Positions 61,601 through 64,000 of a stretch of DNA of 64,000 nucleotides are shown here, in pieces. A program made the position numbers and the translations under genes. How positions within the stretch are numbered: the stretch's first letter is position 1; each line of letters begins with the position of its first letter. The DNA comes from Closterium sp. NIES-65 (taxonomy: Eukaryota; Streptophyta; Zygnematophyceae; Desmidiales; Closteriaceae): the NCBI GenBank assembly GCA_948144175.1, contig CANXME010002666.1, forward strand, positions 97,832 to 161,831. Direction: 5' to 3'. The notes under the pieces are model-generated. The model saw nothing but the letters and a program-made list of their open reading frames with translations. It searched no databases and had not been told where the DNA came from.

Positions 61601-63268
61601 TCTTGAAAGAGCACCATGCAAGTTGAGCTAGAAGAGGGATCTACTTCGGGACTTCCTCTGTGCGGCGCTCCAAGCAGACTACCTCTCCTCTTCCTCTCAC
61701 ATCCATTCCTTCTCCTCTTACCTCCATGCATTCTCACCCCTGTCACTCACCAGGCTGTGTTGAAAGAGGAGGCTCTACCTCGGGACTTCCTCCGAGCGGC
61801 CTTACAAGCCGCCTACCTCTGCACGCTTGCCCCACTTTTTTTGAGGCGCCTCACTTTCTCTTAGTGCTGCTGCCCTTCCAACCATGAGTGACAACGGCCT
61901 TACAAGCCGCCTACCTCTGCACGCTCGCCCCACACCCCCTCTGCCCCACCATCCACTCTTTCTGCCCACTGCAAGCTGTCTGCATCTAGATTCTCACCTC
62001 TTGCTTTCCCACCCACCCCTATCTGTCACCCACCATCCAGGTTCTGTTGAAAGAAGGAGCTCTCCCTCGGGACTTCCTCCGGGCTGCCCTCCAATCCACC
62101 TGCCTGCCGCTAGATTGATCTCCTCGTTCCATCGCCATGCCTCCTCACCCCACGCACTCACCATCCAGGTTCTGTTGAAAGAAGGAGCTTTCCCTTGGGA
62201 TTTCCTCCGGGCTGCCCTCCAATCCACCTGCCACTAAATGATCTCCTCGTTCCACGCCATGCCTCCTCACCCCACGCACTCACCATGCAGGTTGTGTTGA
62301 AAGAAGGAGCTTTCCCTCGGAATTTCCTCCGGGCTGCCCTCCAATCCACCTGCCACTAAATGATCTCCTCGTTACACCGCCATTCCTCCTCACCCCACGC
62401 ACTCACCATGCAGGTTGTGTTGAAAGAAGGAGCTCTTCCTTGGGATTTCTTCCGAGCGCGGCCCTGCAAGGCGCCTACCTCCGCACTCTCTCTCCACACC
62501 TCTTGCCTTCTCACCCCTATCAACCACTCACCATTCTTCTTGCACGTAGTGTTGAAGGAGGGGGCCCTCCCAAAGGACTTCCTCTGAGCGGCCCTACTAG
62601 CCGCCTACCTCCGCACGCTCTCTCCACACGTCCTCTGCCCCACCATCCACTCTTTCTACCCACCATCCATGCAGGTAGTGTTGAAGGAAGGAGCAGTCCC
62701 TCGGGACTTCCTCAGAGCGGCCCTGCAAGCCGCCTACCTCCGCACTCTATCTCCACACGTCCTCTGCCCCACCATTCATTCCCTCGCCCCCCAAGCGCGC
62801 ACCCACGTCCAAGCCCGCGCGCCGCCGAGTTTTCCTCCTTGGGAAGCAGATCAAGGTGCTGCATGCTCTCCTCTTCCCCTCACATCTATTCCTTCTCCTC
62901 TCATCCCCATGCCTTCTCACCCTGCAACCACCATCCATGCAGGTAGTGTTGAAGGAGGGGGCACTCCCAGGGATTTCCTCAGAGCGGCCCTGCAAGCCGC
63001 CTACCTCCGCACCCTCTCTCCACACGTCCTCTGCCCCACCATCCACTCTCTCGCACCCCAAGCGCGCACCCACGTCCAAGCCCGCGCAGCCGAATTCGCT
63101 TCCTTGGGGAAGCTAGAGGTGCTGCATGCTTCGTATGACCGCATGGCTGCGGGGTTTGATGGGTTGTGTGAGGCGCTGAGAGCGAATGGGTGGCGCTGTG
63201 ACGATGGCTTGTTGGCTCGGCCAGGAGACTGGCGACTGCTGCTGGCACCTGAGGAGAAGAGGAAATGA
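55691..63268 (+). CDS. root UVB sensitive (RUS/DUF647) family protein, multi-exon
   Basis: RUS proteins are plant DUF647 proteins, mostly plastid-linked. The first ATG in the N-terminal frame is 55691, followed by a basic transit-like region, a Gly-rich tract and a hydrophobic segment ([18 protein letters not shown]). The family signature [20 protein letters not shown] lies in exon 1 but in another frame (56707-56865), so an indel or intron is needed near 56690-56707. Other exons: 58239-58571 ([14 protein letters not shown] to RRNFAE), 59915-60113 ([20 protein letters not shown] to RTLNPFRA), 60455-60561 ([10 protein letters not shown]), 61027-61191 ([15 protein letters not shown]) and a last exon ending at TGA 63266. 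Phases match. The last exon is ambiguous: acceptors at 62674 or 62943, the latter frameshifted near its start. Confidence 0.85.
57008..57075 (+). pseudogene. fragment of the RUS second coding exon
   Basis: GACGGGCTGGGCTATGCAGC through CTCCCAGTTCAACATG encodes [16 protein letters not shown], matching part of the real exon ([16 protein letters not shown]) at about 58310. Confidence 0.75.
57212..57640 (-). mobile_element. probable 5'-truncated LINE 3' end in a RUS intron
   Basis: A reverse-strand frame ending at 57212 reads like ordinary protein, not a repeat: [54 protein letters not shown] and [18 protein letters not shown]. The pattern DxTV, then K-x2-Y, then F/H-x2-A-x-E-T-x-G resembles the nuclease-like tail of some plant and algal non-LTR retrotransposon polyproteins. 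It runs into CT-rich DNA upstream, as a 5' truncation would. No poly-A tail or target duplication was identified, so the assignment is tentative. Confidence 0.4.
57640..58072. repeat. CT-rich minisatellite in RUS intron
   Basis: Tandem CCCTCTCTCGCTTCCCTCCC / TCTTCCCTCTCTCCCTCCCT-type units, almost pure pyrimidine on the plus strand over about 430 bp, ending at the acceptor of a duplicated exon. Confidence 0.93.
58079..58200 (+). pseudogene. truncated copy of RUS exon [11 protein letters not shown]
   Basis: CAG acceptor then the exon start, nearly identical to 58239 onward through VNWVLK. It lacks the DGLGYAA part and ends after TLSQFN. No donor is evident. Confidence 0.9.
58675..58851 (+). 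pseudogene. 3' half copy of RUS exon 58239-58571
   Basis: From GACCTCGTTGAGAATCTCTC to TTTGCCGAG/GTGAGA, repeating [13 protein letters not shown] to RRNFAE with a usable donor but no acceptor. Confidence 0.9.
59143..59914 (+). repeat. upstream copies of RUS exon [13 protein letters not shown] (about 183-bp units)
   Basis: Acceptor-linked copies begin at about 59366, 59548 and 59733, spaced 182-185 bp and leading to the complete exon at 59915. They match about 115 bp into the exon and then diverge without a donor. An older copy at about 59148 (GCACAGCCGCACAGGGCATG) breaks off at the palindrome TTTGAGGC-GCCTCAAA (59212-59227). Confidence 0.92.
60235..60283. repeat. palindrome pair TTTTTTAGGCGCCTAAAAAA and a degraded relative
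   Basis: Perfect 20-bp palindrome at 60235-60254, then TTTGAGGCGCCCCAAA (one mismatch) at 60268-60283. They lie in the intron after exon 59915-60113, between two copies of GTCATGTCTTTGAGCTGTAA-like sequence. Confidence 0.85.
60714..60960 (+). pseudogene. two truncated copies of RUS exon [13 protein letters not shown]
   Basis: Acceptor-linked copies at 60715 and 60870 match the intact exon (61027-61191) for roughly 70-85 bp and then diverge. A further 3' fragment (GAGGAGAGAAGTACCTCCTT to GGGCAGATGCAG) lies at 61300-61346. Confidence 0.88.
61420..62940 (+). repeat. about ten copies of the RUS last-exon 5' end
   Basis: The motif CAG, GTTGTGTTGAAAGAAGGAGC, CTCGGGACTTCCTCCG ([18 protein letters not shown]) recurs near 61423, 61620, 61754, 62039, 62170, 62290, 62413, 62548 and 62674, most with an acceptor. 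Spacing is about 120-130 bp in the middle (62039-62413). One copy runs into the degraded palindrome TTTTTTGAGGCGCCTCACTT near 61837. Confidence 0.9.
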
Positions 63269-63534
63269 GGGGTGCAAGTGAAGCCGAATTCGCCTCTGCT
63301 GGATTCACTTGCACTGCCCCACCTGAAAATTGCACCCCCAGCTCCCAAAAATCCCTCACTTGTGCCTTTAAAGGCAGGGTGCAACTTCTTAGGAACATTA
63401 GGGGGACAAAAATGGCATGTGATTAACTTGAATTCTATTGGACGAAAAAGCTGAAAATCCACAAGAGGACAAACCTCTCGCCTCTGAACTGCCTCAGTCA
63501 ACCATCTTCCAAGCTAACGGTAATACTTCGAAAT

Positions 63535-63911
63535 GAGGGAGGCGATTGGTGGCTGCTGCTGGCACCTGAGGAGAAGAGGAAGTGAGGGGTGCAAGTGCAG
63601 CAGCCTTTGCATTCTTGGGGAAATCAGATAGAGGTATTGCATTCTTCGTATGGTGGCCCGGCCGGTGGGCGATTGGTGGCTGCAGCTGGCACCTGAGGAG
63701 AAGAGGAAATGAGGGGTGCAAGTGCAACTGCAGCCGAGTTAGCCTCTTTCGAGAAGCTAGAGATGCTGCATGCTTCCTTTGGCCGCATGGCGGGAGGGTT
63801 TGATGGGTTGTGTGAGGCGCTGAGAGCGAACGGGTGGCGCTGTGACGATGGCTTGCTGGCGCGGCCGGGAGACTGGCGACTGCTGCTGGAATCAGTGAAT
63901 AAGAGGAAGTG
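63535..63911 (+). pseudogene. downstream copies of the RUS last-exon 3' end
   Basis: After the stop at 63266, the exon end recurs as short pieces (63545-63585 and 63668-63712, GGCACCTGAGGAGAAGAGGA then a stop) and as a longer copy at 63721-63911 encoding [20 protein letters not shown] and ending at TGA. Confidence 0.9.
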
Positions 63912-63964
63912 AGGGAGGGATGGGAGGGCGCATGCCTCATGAGCGCATGGCAAGGAGGGGCGGA

Positions 63965-63966
<2 letters not shown>

Positions 63967-63996
<30 letters not shown>
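63967..63996. repeat. run of 30 G near the window end
   Basis: Uninterrupted G homopolymer four bases from the window end. Its true length is uncertain. Confidence 0.9.
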
Positions 63997-63998
<2 letters not shown>

Positions 63999-64000
63999 GG

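Overview
This is a nuclear window from a eukaryote in the green-plant lineage. Genes are split by GT-AG introns, the ClpX is of the plant mitochondrial type with an N-terminal zinc finger, there is a root-UVB-sensitive (DUF647) protein, there are F-box/LRR genes, and the mobile elements are Ty1/Copia retrotransposons. The heavy load of simple repeats and the look of the Copia proteins suggest a streptophyte alga, possibly a zygnematophyte such as Closterium. That assignment is an inference from memory of protein families, not a search result.

Layout. Bases 1-9196 are almost entirely satellite DNA: a 90-bp array, an AGG microsatellite, a roughly 160-bp array carrying a 978-bp near-perfect duplication, and a 29-bp array of about 165 copies. 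Bases 9197-12380 show no convincing gene. A ClpX gene (+) runs from about 12.4 to 23.0 kb in 14 or so exons. A PIF/Harbinger-like MITE lies at 24141-24637. A METTL24-like methyltransferase gene (+) spans 24829-27873. A Copia element (-, element 1, 27924-33996) sits in its 3' flank. Two tandem F-box/LRR genes follow (+): a decayed copy at 34240-37413 and a nearly intact one at 37965-41273 with a single nonsense codon. A second Copia of the same family (-, element 2, 41461-55156) has inserted in the 3' flank of the second LRR copy, and it is itself interrupted by a different Copia (-, element 3, 46041-53594). An RUS/DUF647 gene (+) fills 55691-63268, with extra copies of its last exon running to the window end.

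The most striking property is how the introns of the three multi-exon genes are built. Most exons are accompanied by one to about ten truncated or decayed copies of themselves, with splice sites included. Several intronic minisatellites are amplified copies of an exon end plus its 5' splice site (units of 41, 16, 29 and 137 bp). Many truncated exon copies stop at a short palindrome of the form TTTTGAG-N4-CTCAAAA whose four central bases vary. I know of no described element of this kind, and it is the main candidate for a new phenomenon here.

Despite this, one complete exon set with compatible phases can be chosen for ClpX from the AAA+ domain onward and for most of RUS, so both genes may be functional. 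The 5' parts of both contain unresolved frame changes in G-rich DNA.
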